Source of the DNA: Mycobacterium sp.
GTDB taxonomy: Bacteria > Actinomycetota > Actinomycetes > Mycobacteriales > Mycobacteriaceae
NCBI GenBank assembly: GCA_023264735.1
Contig: JAHFVD010000024.1
Coordinates: 61,470 to 95,313, forward strand
Reading direction: 5' to 3'
Length of the DNA stretch: 33,844 nucleotides
Shown: in pieces, positions 7,593-16,706 of the stretch
How positions within the stretch are numbered: position 1 is the first letter of the stretch
Layout: every line of letters starts with the position of its first letter
Made by a program: the position numbers and the translations under genes
Notes under the pieces: generated by a model
The model's database searches: none
Seen by the model: only the letters and a program-made list of their open reading frames with translations
Told to the model about the DNA's origin: nothing

Positions 7593-8787
7593 AGCCTGGG
7601 CGCCGCTGAAGAATGCGGCATTCCGGAGCCTGTTCGTGGCGGCGCTGGTCTCCAATATCGGGACCTGGATGCAGACCGTTGGCGCGCAATGGTTTCTGGT
7701 CATCGAGCGGGCGGACCCGACCGTGGTCGCCTTGGTGCAGACGGCGAGCCTGTCGCCGACACTGATCTTGACGGTGTTCGCCGGCGCGCTGGCTGATCGG
7801 GTGGACCGGCGCCGGCTGTTGATTCTGGTGCAGATCTACGCGGCCGCCGCGGCGGCGGTGCTGACCGTGGTCGCCGCCGCAGGCCTGCTGGACCCGTTGA
7901 CGCTGCTGATCCTCATGTTCGCCATCGGATGCGCCTCGGCGCTGACCACTCCGGCATGGCAGGCCATCCAGCCCGAACTCGTCCCGCGCGACCAGATCCC
8001 CGCCGCTGCATCGCTGGGCGGGGTCGCGGCCGACGCGGCGCGCGCGATCGGCCCGCCCGTCGCCGGTCTGCTGGTGGCCTTCATCGGACCCGCCGCGGTG
8101 TTCGGACTCAACGCGGTCTCGTTCGTCGCGGTCATCGTCGCGCTGGTCGCGTGGAAGCGCCCGGAGTCCGCACCGGCGGACGCCACGCAAGAATCGGCTG
8201 GCGAACCGGGCACCGGTGGCCTTGGCTTCATCTGGCGCAGCCAGGAGGGCCGCCGAATCCTGGTGCAGTCGGCGGTGTTCGCCCTTCCCGCCTCGGCGTT
8301 GTGGGCACTTCTGCCCTTGGTCGCGTCCCAGTCGTGGGGGCTGCGGGCGATCGGGTACGGCACGGTGCTGGGCACGGTTGGCGTCGGGGCGGTCTGCGGC
8401 GCGTTCGTGATGCCGCGGATCAGTGCGAAGCTGCCTCCCGCCCTGATCTTGGCGGTCGCCGCGATCATGACCGCGGTGGGGCTGGCCGCCGCCGCGTATT
8501 TCCCGCTGTGGGCGGCTGTTCCGTTGTTGTTGCTGACCGGCGTCGCCTGGATCGCGGCGCTGACGACGCTGACGGTGGCGGCTCAACTGCTGCTGCCGCA
8601 GTGGGTGCGGGCTCGCGGGCTTGCCGTGTTCCTGGTGGTCTTGATCGGAGCGCAGGCGCTGGGCTCACTGCTGTGGGGAATGCTGGCCACGCATTTCGGC
8701 TTGGCCACGTCGCTGACGGCGGCCGCCGTCCTGCTACTGGTCTCGGCCGTCAGCAGCCTTGCCGGTTCGGGCCGTCGAGCGCCTTAG
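7582..8787 (+). CDS. MFS transporter of the MFS_3 (EntS-like) group
   Basis: 401 aa, a hydrophobic protein with about 11-12 membrane segments. The N-terminal half has the signature of MFS_3 exporters: LFVAALVSNIGTWMQTVGAQWF in segment 1, GALADRVDRRRLL in the loop after segment 2, and AIQPELVPRDQIPAAASLGG after segment 4. Relatives export siderophores or drugs; the substrate here is unknown. Two tandem GTG codons (7582 and 7585) lie inside the xthA 3' end, and either could start it. The last 38 nt overlap the end of the facing lipase gene, yet both C termini look intact. Confidence 0.85.
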   Translation: MVAEAWAPLKNAAFRSLFVAALVSNIGTWMQTVGAQWFLVIERADPTVVALVQTASLSPTLILTVFAGALADRVDRRRLLILVQIYAAAAAAVLTVVAAAGLLDPLTLLILMFAIGCASALTTPAWQAIQPELVPRDQIPAAASLGGVAADAARAIGPPVAGLLVAFIGPAAVFGLNAVSFVAVIVALVAWKRPESAPADATQESAGEPGTGGLGFIWRSQEGRRILVQSAVFALPASALWALLPLVASQSWGLRAIGYGTVLGTVGVGAVCGAFVMPRISAKLPPALILAVAAIMTAVGLAAAAYFPLWAAVPLLLLTGVAWIAALTTLTVAAQLLLPQWVRARGLAVFLVVLIGAQALGSLLWGMLATHFGLATSLTAAAVLLLVSAVSSLAGSGRRAP

Positions 8788-9793
8788 GTGCGTTGTCGAT
8801 CGCCGCGGTCACCGCGTCGAGCACTCGCGGATCCCAGGTCAGGGCGGTCGTGCGCGGGAGATCGGTGATCGTCGAGACGTAGTCGCTGTGGGTGTCGTCG
8901 ACGGTGTCGCACCGCCGGTACGGCAGCACGGTGTCGTCGAGGTCGCGTGCCAGGGCGCTGCGCAATTCGACGACCCCGTCGTTCGGCCACACCGCGGCGT
9001 CCGCTGGGGCCGAGTGGGTGTACCGGTTGCCGCCGATCAGGGTGACCGGGATCCGGTCCAGGACGCCGGCCTGGGCGGTGTTCCAGCCCTTGGGTCCGGT
9101 CAGGTAAGACCTGCCGAGTTCACGCGCCGAACCGGAAATATGCACCGCCGCAATATCTCTGGCGTATCCTTTCATCTGGCTCTCGCAGAACTGATCTCCC
9201 AGGCATGCGCCCAACGGAACGGTGCCCTCGATATAGTTCGCCAGATACGAACCCTGCCAAGGTGTTCCGATCGTCGTCAACGACCGCACGGTGATCGCAG
9301 ACCCGTCGGCCAAAAGGGTTCGGATAGCGGCCCGGGCATAGAGTCCGCCCATGGAATGGCCGACGAGGTCGACCTGGTCGATCTTCTTCTCGGTGTGCAG
9401 CCAGTCGATGAAGCGAGCCAGGTGCTCGCCGGCGAGGTCGATGCTGCCGGTGCTGTCGATGGTCATGGCTGCGGGCAGGGGCGCCGGGCAGGACGCGAAC
9501 GCACCGTAGCCGGTGGTGGCATGCGCCTGACCTGGACCCGCCACCGCGGGCGCGGTGAACACCGAATGCCCTGCGGCCAAGAGATGTTCGCGCAACGGGG
9601 TGTGGTCGGTGCCCGCGGCCAACCCGACCGCACACGCGGCCTCCGGCGGCGTGTAGGGGCTGGTGCTGGCCAGTCCCGAGATGATGACCACCGCGCGCGA
9701 CGGCTGATGCGCGGCGGGAGCGCTGTGCGAACAGCCGGCCACCAGGATGGCCGCCATCAGCGCCAGGCTGCGCAGCACTAGGCGGGCCAGCAC
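8750..9793 (-). CDS. Secreted lipoprotein lipase/esterase-like hydrolase, copy A
   Basis: 347 aa from GTG 9793. A short hydrophobic leader ends in the lipobox LVAGC, giving a lipidated cysteine at C21, so the protein should be anchored outside the membrane. The alpha/beta-hydrolase core shows nucleophile S147 in VGHSMGGLYAR, a probable acid D272 in VWPNDGVV, and H302 in VDDTHSDYV. TIGTPWQGSYLA follows, as in lipases that release lipid or ester substrates. It is a paralogue of the next gene upstream, with the same motif order, similar cysteines and the same C-terminal APKALDG ending. The start GTG shares one base with the stop TAG of copy B, so the pair is co-transcribed and probably coupled. 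The open frame continues 31 codons further upstream but lacks a signal there. The substrate is unknown. Confidence 0.85.
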   Translation of the reverse strand: MLARLVLRSLALMAAILVAGCSHSAPAAHQPSRAVVIISGLASTSPYTPPEAACAVGLAAGTDHTPLREHLLAAGHSVFTAPAVAGPGQAHATTGYGAFASCPAPLPAAMTIDSTGSIDLAGEHLARFIDWLHTEKKIDQVDLVGHSMGGLYARAAIRTLLADGSAITVRSLTTIGTPWQGSYLANYIEGTVPLGACLGDQFCESQMKGYARDIAAVHISGSARELGRSYLTGPKGWNTAQAGVLDRIPVTLIGGNRYTHSAPADAAVWPNDGVVELRSALARDLDDTVLPYRRCDTVDDTHSDYVSTITDLPRTTALTWDPRVLDAVTAAIDNAPKALDGPNRQGC

Positions 9794-9801
9794 TAGGCGG
9801 G
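9773..9801. repeat. 15-nt tandem duplication at the junction of the two lipase genes
   Basis: The 14-nt word CAGCACTAGGCGGG occurs at 9773-9786 and again at 9788-9801, a period of 15 nt. The duplication contains the stop of copy B and the start of copy A. It adds five codons to the signal peptide of copy A and offers a second GTG start at 9778. A recent in-frame slippage event is the simplest explanation. Confidence 0.8.
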
Positions 9802-10860
9802 GCAGCCTTCCCGGTTGGCGCCATCCAGCGCCTTGGGGGCGTCGTCGATGGCCTTGCGCACAACGTCGAGCACCTGGGGGTCCCACGTCAGCGCGGTCTT
9901 CTGGTCCAGCCCAGCAAGATTGGAGACGTAGATGCTGTGGGTGTCGTCGAAGGTGTAGCAGCGCCGATGCGGCAACACCGGGTCGCTGATGTCCTTGGCG
10001 AGCGCGCTCTGCAGCGCCACGATGCCGTCATTGGGCCAGACCGCGGGGTTCACCTGCCCGTCGCTGCTGGATTTTTCTCCGGTGAACTTCTTGCCGCCGA
10101 TCAACACCACCGGGATCTTGTTGAGCACCCCGGACTGGTATTCGTTCCAGCCGTCCTTGCCCATCAGGAACGCTTGGTTGACCTCGCGGCCCGAGCCCGC
10201 CATCAGTCGTTTCACCTCGTCGGCGAACCCCTTCATCGCGGTCTCGCAGAACGTGTCGCCCTTGCAGTCACTCAACGGGGTGATCCCATTGGCGTAGTCG
10301 GACAGATACGAGCCCTGCCACGGCGTCCCGATCGTGGTGAGCGAGCGCACCTTCAGTGGCGAGTTCGTCGACGTCAGCACCCGGATGGCGGCGCGGGAGT
10401 ACAGCCCGCCCATCGAGTGACCGACGAAGTCGATCTCGGTGACGCCCTTGTCGGTGTGCAACCAGTTGAGGAACCGGGCCAGATGCTCACCGGCGGTGTC
10501 GATGCTGCCGGTCGAGTCGACGGTCATGTTCTCCGGCAGGGTGACCGGGCAGACCCCGAACGGGCCGAACCCGGTCTGGTCGACCACCTGGCCGCGGCCG
10601 GCCATCGCGGGGGAGGTGTAGACGGCGTAGCCCTTGGAAAGCAGGTACTCCCGCAGTGCGGTGTCGGTGTTGCCGGCGGCCAGCCCGGTCTTGCAGGCCT
10701 GGTCGGGGCCGGTGTACGGCGTCGTTGCATCCCCACCGGACACGATCACCACCGCCGTGGACGCGAGCCGCTTCTCCTCGGTGGAGGAGGAATTGCTCTG
10801 GCAACCGGCCAGCGCGCCGATCATCGTCATCGCGGCGGCCAGCGCCAGTACACGTCGCAC
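9793..10860 (-). CDS. Secreted lipoprotein lipase/esterase-like hydrolase, copy B
   Basis: 355 aa from GTG 10860. The signal peptide MRRVLALAAAMTMIGALAGC carries a lipobox LAGC with C20. A low-complexity NSSSTEE linker follows. Catalytic positions are S149 in VGHSMGGLYSR, probable D278 in VWPNDGIV, and H308 in FDDTHSIYV. The sequence aligns along its whole length with copy A, including TIGTPWQGSYLSDY and the C-terminal APKALDGANREGC. It is upstream in the two-gene transcript, and it is divergent from trpS with a 62-bp gap. It is clearly an alpha/beta hydrolase of the class that includes triacylglycerol lipases and PGAP1-like enzymes. The natural substrate, perhaps a cell-envelope or host lipid, is not visible from sequence. 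Confidence 0.88.
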   Translation of the reverse strand: MRRVLALAAAMTMIGALAGCQSNSSSTEEKRLASTAVVIVSGGDATTPYTGPDQACKTGLAAGNTDTALREYLLSKGYAVYTSPAMAGRGQVVDQTGFGPFGVCPVTLPENMTVDSTGSIDTAGEHLARFLNWLHTDKGVTEIDFVGHSMGGLYSRAAIRVLTSTNSPLKVRSLTTIGTPWQGSYLSDYANGITPLSDCKGDTFCETAMKGFADEVKRLMAGSGREVNQAFLMGKDGWNEYQSGVLNKIPVVLIGGKKFTGEKSSSDGQVNPAVWPNDGIVALQSALAKDISDPVLPHRRCYTFDDTHSIYVSNLAGLDQKTALTWDPQVLDVVRKAIDDAPKALDGANREGCPA

Positions 10861-10868
10861 GAAGCAGG

Positions 10869-10874
10869 ATGCTA
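10869..10874 (-). promoter_or_regulatory. Probable -10 element of the lipase pair
   Basis: TAGCAT on the minus strand lies 8 nt before the GTG start of copy B at 10860, which would give a leader of only about two bases. It fits TANNNT. No -35 is evident. Confidence 0.45.
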
Positions 10875-10916
10875 GCCCTACCCCGTCGTTGAGTTCGGGC
10901 CTCGTGACAGGATTGA

Positions 10917-11939
<1,023 letters not shown>

Positions 11940-11964
11940 CCGACAAGGATGTGGCTGAGTGCGG

Positions 11965-11969
11965 GGAGG
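11965..11969 (+). promoter_or_regulatory. Ribosome binding site of yhjD
   Basis: GGAGG lies 7 nt before ATG 11977 and fixes that start over an in-frame GTG at 11959 that lacks a site. Confidence 0.7.
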
Positions 11970-11976
11970 CTGGGCG

Positions 11977-13008
11977 ATGACCGAACCGGCCAAGAAGCCG
12001 AGCCGCCTGGACCGGTTGCGGGCCCGCTATCACTGGTTCGATCACGTGATGCGCGCCCAGGAGCGCTACCAGGACGCCAAGGGTGACTTCTACGCCGCGG
12101 GCATCACCTACTTCACGATCTTCGCGTTGTTCCCGTTGCTGATGGTCGGGTTCGCGGCCGCCGGTTTCGCGCTGGCGAGCCGGCCGCATGTGCTGGCCGA
12201 TATCGAAAGCCGGATCAAGGCAACGGTTTCCGGCGATTTCGGCCAGCAGCTGATCGGCCTGATCGACTCGGCGGTCCAGTCCCGCACGTCGGTCGGCGTG
12301 ATCGGTTTGGTCACGGCGGCGTGGGCCGGACTGAGTTGGATCTCCAATCTGCGTGAGGCATTGAGCCAGATGTGGGATCAGCGTGCCGAGCCGCTGAACT
12401 TCGTGCGCACCAAGCTCTCTGACGTGGTGGTGCTGTTGTCGTTGTTCGTGGCGATCGTATTGACGATCGGCCTGACGGCGCTGGCGGATCCCTCGGTGAT
12501 GACCAAGGTGTTGCAGTGGATCGGCGTGCCCCATCCCGACGGGCTGGGCGGGGTGTTGCGTGTCGTCTCGCTGGTGATGTCCTGGGCGGTGTCGTGGCTG
12601 TTGTTCAGCTGGATGATCACGCGGTTGCCGCGCGAGACGGTCAGCTTCCGCAGCAGCCTGCGGGCTGGCCTGATGGCCGCGGTGGGCTTCGAGATCTTCA
12701 AGCTGGTCGGCTCGATCTATCTGCGGTCGGTGGTGCACGGGCCTGCGGGTGCGACGTTCGGGCCGGTGCTGGGCCTGATGGTGTTCGCCTACATCACCGC
12801 CCGGCTGGTGCTGTTCGCCACCGCGTGGGCGGCGACGGCGCGCGACAACCTGCGCCTCGAGCCGGTTGGCGCGCCCGGCCCGGCGATCATCACGCCCCGG
12901 GTCGGGCCGGACGACGGGTTGAGCGCACGGCAGACGGTCGCCGCGATGGCGGTGGGTGCGCTTGGAGCGCTTGGTCTTTCGCGGGTGTGGCGCAGGCGCC
13001 GCGAGTAA
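11977..13008 (+). CDS. yhjD: Inner membrane protein, YhjD/YihY (BrkB) family
   Basis: 343 aa. A basic cytoplasmic N terminus is followed by about six membrane segments, at roughly 38-66, 110-128, 148-170, 188-210, 228-250 and 262-285, plus a hydrophobic AVGALGALGLS near the C terminus, which ends in a WRRRRE tail. The motif GDFYAAGITYFTIFALFPLLM at 36-56 is the conserved start of the BrkB-like family (formerly called ribonuclease BN, wrongly). The function is not established; in E. coli YhjD has been linked to lipid A/Kdo suppressor phenotypes. It follows trpS closely, and its stop is directly next to the stop of dacB1 with no base between them. Corresponds to Rv3335c. Confidence 0.88.
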   Translation: MTEPAKKPSRLDRLRARYHWFDHVMRAQERYQDAKGDFYAAGITYFTIFALFPLLMVGFAAAGFALASRPHVLADIESRIKATVSGDFGQQLIGLIDSAVQSRTSVGVIGLVTAAWAGLSWISNLREALSQMWDQRAEPLNFVRTKLSDVVVLLSLFVAIVLTIGLTALADPSVMTKVLQWIGVPHPDGLGGVLRVVSLVMSWAVSWLLFSWMITRLPRETVSFRSSLRAGLMAAVGFEIFKLVGSIYLRSVVHGPAGATFGPVLGLMVFAYITARLVLFATAWAATARDNLRLEPVGAPGPAIITPRVGPDDGLSARQTVAAMAVGALGALGLSRVWRRRRE

Positions 13009-14256
13009 CTACCGGCCTCGGACGGGCCTGCGGTTGATCGAGCGCGCCATCATGATCAGCCCGAACACGATCAGCGTGCCGATCACACCCACGCCCACCC
13101 GCACCGGCACCGCGTCGGCCTCGGACAGCACTCCTGAGGCCTTGGCGGCGACCGCACTGTCCGCCTCCGGCTTTGGCGGCATCAGCGACGGATCGGGGTC
13201 GATCAGGTCGCCGATCTTGGTTCCCGGCGGCGTGGCGAAGCCGTAGTCCAGCAAGTGGGCGGCCTGCTGCCACGGCGGAATCGGTTGGCGGGTACCGCGC
13301 ATCAGCACCGCCACCAACCGGCGGCCGTCGCGGTTCGCAGCACCCACGAACGTCTGCCCGGCGTCGTCGGTGTAGCCGGTCTTGCCGCCGAGCGCACCCG
13401 GATAGTTGTACAGCAGCTGGTTGTCGTTCTCGAGCTCATAGCCGGGGTGGTCGCCGTCATCGCCCGGTTTGGCCGGATGTCCCGGGAAGTCGTATTTACC
13501 GGTGGCCACGATGCTCGCGAAAGTCGGGTTTGCCCAGGCATATCGGTAGAACAGCCCGATGTCGTAGGCCGATGTGCTCATGCCGGGCCCGTCGAGCCCG
13601 GACGGTGTGGCCGCGCGGGTGTCAGCTCCGCCGAGCTTGCGGGCCAGCCCGTTGATCTTCTGCAGGGCGGTGTCCCAGCCGCCGACCTGCATGGCCAGCG
13701 CGTGGGCGGCGTCGTTGCCGGAGTGCATCAGCAGGCCGTGCAGCAGATCGTTGACGGTGTACTTGCCGCCCTCGTCCACCCCGACCCGGGTGCCCTCGGC
13801 GTTGGCGTCGTCCTGGGTGCCCTCGACCATCTTGTTGAGCGGCAGTTCGTTCATGGACTGCATCGCGATCAGGACCTTGATGATGCTGGCGGGCCGGTGC
13901 CGGGCATGCGGGTCGCGCGCGGCGATGATGTCGCCGGTGTCCAGGTCGGCGACCAACCACGACTCGGCCGAGATGTCGTCGGGAACCGGGGGCGTGCCCG
14001 CCGCGACGATCACCCCGCAACCCGACAGTGCGTCACCGCCCACCGGCTTTGCCGGGACGGGTAGTGGCTGCGGCGGATCCCCGGCCTGAGGCACCTCAGA
14101 GGAATCGACAGCCGGGGGTGTGGTCACCCGGTACGGGCAGGTATTGGGGTCCGGTGCCCCGTTCGGTTCGGCCCACGCGATCGCCGGCGTGCCGACGACG
14201 CACAGCGCCGCGGCCACTGCGGCAGCACACCGCGTGAGTAATTTCGAGCTCGCCAT
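13009..14256 (-). CDS. dacB1: D-alanyl-D-alanine carboxypeptidase DacB1 (penicillin-binding protein)
   Basis: 415 aa, peptidase S11 family. It trims the terminal D-Ala from peptidoglycan stem peptides outside the membrane. A signal peptide (about 1-28, ending in AWA) leads to a Pro-rich linker. The three penicillin-binding motifs are intact: S124-I-I-K127, S179-G-N181, and K292-T-G294. A C-terminal membrane helix at about 386-404 with a basic tail anchors it. It matches M. tuberculosis Rv3330 closely. I chose ATG 14256 because it opens the signal peptide; the 106 codons of open frame before it look like non-coding antisense. A TANNNT hexamer 8 nt upstream suggests a nearly leaderless mRNA. 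Confidence 0.96.
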   Translation of the reverse strand: MASSKLLTRCAAAVAAALCVVGTPAIAWAEPNGAPDPNTCPYRVTTPPAVDSSEVPQAGDPPQPLPVPAKPVGGDALSGCGVIVAAGTPPVPDDISAESWLVADLDTGDIIAARDPHARHRPASIIKVLIAMQSMNELPLNKMVEGTQDDANAEGTRVGVDEGGKYTVNDLLHGLLMHSGNDAAHALAMQVGGWDTALQKINGLARKLGGADTRAATPSGLDGPGMSTSAYDIGLFYRYAWANPTFASIVATGKYDFPGHPAKPGDDGDHPGYELENDNQLLYNYPGALGGKTGYTDDAGQTFVGAANRDGRRLVAVLMRGTRQPIPPWQQAAHLLDYGFATPPGTKIGDLIDPDPSLMPPKPEADSAVAAKASGVLSEADAVPVRVGVGVIGTLIVFGLIMMARSINRRPVRGR

Positions 14257-14264
14257 CGAGTCGC

Positions 14265-14270
14265 AGAGTA
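14265..14270 (-). promoter_or_regulatory. Probable -10 element of dacB1
   Basis: TACTCT on the minus strand, 8 nt before ATG 14256, in the 67-bp gap after the SMP-30-like gene. It suggests a transcript starting one or two bases before the start codon. Confidence 0.5.
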
Positions 14271-14323
14271 GGGGATTCCAGGCCCGAAATAGTGGAGCCG
14301 CGCTGTGACTGGAGTGGTAGTTG

Positions 14324-15319
14324 TTACAAATCGAGACATGCGACGGCGGACGATCCGATGCAGCCCAGCCAGAGTTTGCCGTCGTGTTCCACCAGGCCGG
14401 TGGCCAGCGCGAACCGCGGATCGGTGGTGCGTAGCTGCGCGGTGACCCGGCCGTCGAGGTCGACGGCGATCGCCCACACCACCGGCTTGGGGTTGGGCAT
14501 CCAGCGGTACGGCAGCCGCCACAGCAGCCGGCGCAACGCGGGGGCGCGCGGGGCCAGCCATTCGCCGACCGCATTGCGCTCGCTGACCAACGCCACCCAG
14601 ATGCGGCCGTCGGGTGCGGTCGAGATGTTGTCGGGGTAGCCGGGCAGGTGCTCGATCAGCGGCACCGGTTCGCCAACCCCGGAACCGGTGAGCGGATAGC
14701 GCGACACCCGGCACGCGGTGGTCTCGGCGACCACCAGCACCGACTCGTCGGCGGTCAGCGCCACCCCGTTGGCGAACCGCAGCCCACTGGCCAGTGTCGT
14801 CACGGTGCCGTCGACGTCTCGACGGAACAGCGACCCGCTGGCGCGGGCCTCCAGGACCGCACCCTTGTAGTACTCGTAGTGGAACCTGGACGTCGACTCG
14901 GTGAAATAGATTGTGCCGTCTGATGATTCGACGACGTTGCTGCAGAACGTCAGCGGTCGCCCGGCCACCTCGCTCACCAGCGTTTCGAATGCTCCGGTGG
15001 CCGGATCCAGCCGCAGCAGCCCGCGGTGACTGTCACAGATCAGCAGCCACCCGTCCCGGCTGACCGCCAAACCCAGCGGCCGCCCGCCGGTATTGGCCAC
15101 CACCTCGGGTGCCGAGCCGGGCCGGATCCGCACGATCGTGCCGTCGTCGGTACCCGTCCAGATCGCGCCATCGGCGTCGACGACAACGTCCTCGGGGGCA
15201 TGGCCCGGAACATCGACGACGTGCAGCGGTCCGGCCAGATCCGGCGGGGGCAGCGCAGCTGACGGCGGCGGCTGCCACCGCACGGGATCGACCGGAGGCT
15301 TAATGCCAGGCGTCGCCAC
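14324..15319 (-). CDS. SMP-30/strictosidine-synthase-like beta-propeller protein
   Basis: 331 aa, a six-bladed beta-propeller of the gluconolactonase/strictosidine-synthase superfamily. Blade motifs are visible as [18 protein letters not shown] near 39-56, [16 protein letters not shown] near 127-142, [15 protein letters not shown] near 181-195 and APDGRIWVA near 235-243. The YFTESTSRF segment is typical of the strictosidine synthase conserved region (PF03088, APMAP-like), whose bacterial members are usually lactonases or arylesterases rather than alkaloid enzymes. No signal peptide is seen. The GTG start at 15319 lies 20 nt inside the aminotransferase gene, so it is the last gene of the AsnC-aminotransferase transcript and may act on a product of it (inference). 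The start is not certain because no ribosome site is visible. Confidence 0.82.
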   Translation of the reverse strand: MATPGIKPPVDPVRWQPPPSAALPPPDLAGPLHVVDVPGHAPEDVVVDADGAIWTGTDDGTIVRIRPGSAPEVVANTGGRPLGLAVSRDGWLLICDSHRGLLRLDPATGAFETLVSEVAGRPLTFCSNVVESSDGTIYFTESTSRFHYEYYKGAVLEARASGSLFRRDVDGTVTTLASGLRFANGVALTADESVLVVAETTACRVSRYPLTGSGVGEPVPLIEHLPGYPDNISTAPDGRIWVALVSERNAVGEWLAPRAPALRRLLWRLPYRWMPNPKPVVWAIAVDLDGRVTAQLRTTDPRFALATGLVEHDGKLWLGCIGSSAVACLDL

Positions 15320-16706
15320 GGGTCTGCAGGTGATCCCAGGCCTGGGTGAACACCCGGCGCAGGATCTGCTCGATCTCGTCGAAGACGGCCTGGTCGCTGA
15401 TCAGTGGCGGGGCGAGTTGCACCACGGAGTCGCCGCGGTCGTCGGCCCGGCAGTACAGCCCCGCCTCGAACAGCTCGACGGACAGGAAGCTGCGCAGCAG
15501 CCACTCGCTGAGCTCGTCGTCGAGGATCGCCTTGGTGGCTTTGTCCTTGACCAGCTCGATGCCGTAGAAGAAGCCCTCGCCGCGGACGTCACCGACGATC
15601 GGCAGATCGAGCAGCTTCTCCAGGGTGGCGCGGAACGCCGGCGCGGTGGTCTTGACGTGGTCGTTGAGGCCTTCGCGCTCGAACACGTCGAGGTTGGCCA
15701 TCGCGACCGCGGCGGAGACGGGGTGCCCGCCCCAGGTGTAGCCGTGCGCGTACGTCGTCTGGCCGTCGTTGAACGGCTCGAACAGCCGGTCGGAGGCGAT
15801 CATCGCGCCCAGTGGGGCGTACCCGGAGGTCAGGCCCTTGGCGCAGGTGATGATGTCCGGCACGTAGTTGAAGTCGTTGCAGGCGAACATCGAACCGATG
15901 CGGCCGAACGCGCAGATCGTCTCGTCGGAGACCAGCAGCACGTCGTATTCGTCGCAGATCTCCCGGACCCGCTCGAAGTAGCCGGGCGGCGGCGGGAAGC
16001 AGCCGCCGGCGTTCTGCACCGGCTCGAGGAACACCGCCGCCACCGAGTCGGGGCCTTCCATTTCGATGGCCTCGGCGATGCGGTTCGCCGCCCACTGCCC
16101 GAACTCCTTGATGTCGGTGTCGTGGCCTTCGGGCGCGCGGTAGAAGTTCGTGTTCGGTACCCGGAAGCCGCCCGGCGTGATCGGCTCGAAGGGCGCCTTG
16201 AAGGTCGGCAGGCCGGTGATGGCCAGCGCGCCGTGCGGCGTGCCGTGGTAGGCGATGGCGCGGGAAATCACCTTGTACTTGCCCGGCCTGCCGGTCAGCT
16301 TGTAGTACTGCTTGGCCAGCTTCCACGCCGACTCGACGGCGTCGCCGCCGCCGGTGGTGAAGAACACCCGGTTCAGATCACCTGGCGCGTAATTGGCCAG
16401 CCGCTCGGCCAGTTCGATGGCCGGCGGGGTGGCGTAGGACCACAGCGGGAAGAACCCGAGCGTCTCGGCTTGCTTCTTGGCGGCTTCGGCAATCTCTTCG
16501 CGCCCGTGGCCGACCTGGACGACGAACAGGCCCGACAGGCCGTCGATGTAGCGCTTGCCGTTGCTGTCCCAGATGTGGACGCCATCGCCACGGGTGATGA
16601 TCGGTGGTGTGATCCCGGCGCCGTGGCGGGCGAAGTGGCCCCACAGGTGCCGGTCTGCCTTGGCGCCGAGTTCGGCGGTCAGGTTCTGGCTGGCGGTGGT
16701 TGTCAT
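15300..16706 (-). CDS. Class III PLP aminotransferase, probably putrescine/diamine:pyruvate type
   Basis: 468 aa. Class III (omega) aminotransferases move an amino group from a terminal amine to pyruvate or 2-oxoglutarate. PLP positions are visible: lysine K290 in TCAKGLTSGYAPLG, D261 in VSDETICAFGR, the phosphate loop GGGDAVESAW at 119-128, and RAIAYHG near 149-155. The family resemblance is to M. tuberculosis Rv3329 and to SpuC-like putrescine/polyamine aminotransferases. Neighbours support amine breakdown: an AsnC regulator just upstream, an aminobutyraldehyde-type dehydrogenase divergent from it, and an amino acid/amine permease beyond. ATG 16706 overlaps the AsnC stop as ATGA and I prefer it to the ATG four codons earlier. 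The exact amine is not proven. Confidence 0.85.
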   Translation of the reverse strand: MTTTASQNLTAELGAKADRHLWGHFARHGAGITPPIITRGDGVHIWDSNGKRYIDGLSGLFVVQVGHGREEIAEAAKKQAETLGFFPLWSYATPPAIELAERLANYAPGDLNRVFFTTGGGDAVESAWKLAKQYYKLTGRPGKYKVISRAIAYHGTPHGALAITGLPTFKAPFEPITPGGFRVPNTNFYRAPEGHDTDIKEFGQWAANRIAEAIEMEGPDSVAAVFLEPVQNAGGCFPPPPGYFERVREICDEYDVLLVSDETICAFGRIGSMFACNDFNYVPDIITCAKGLTSGYAPLGAMIASDRLFEPFNDGQTTYAHGYTWGGHPVSAAVAMANLDVFEREGLNDHVKTTAPAFRATLEKLLDLPIVGDVRGEGFFYGIELVKDKATKAILDDELSEWLLRSFLSVELFEAGLYCRADDRGDSVVQLAPPLISDQAVFDEIEQILRRVFTQAWDHLQTRGDAWH

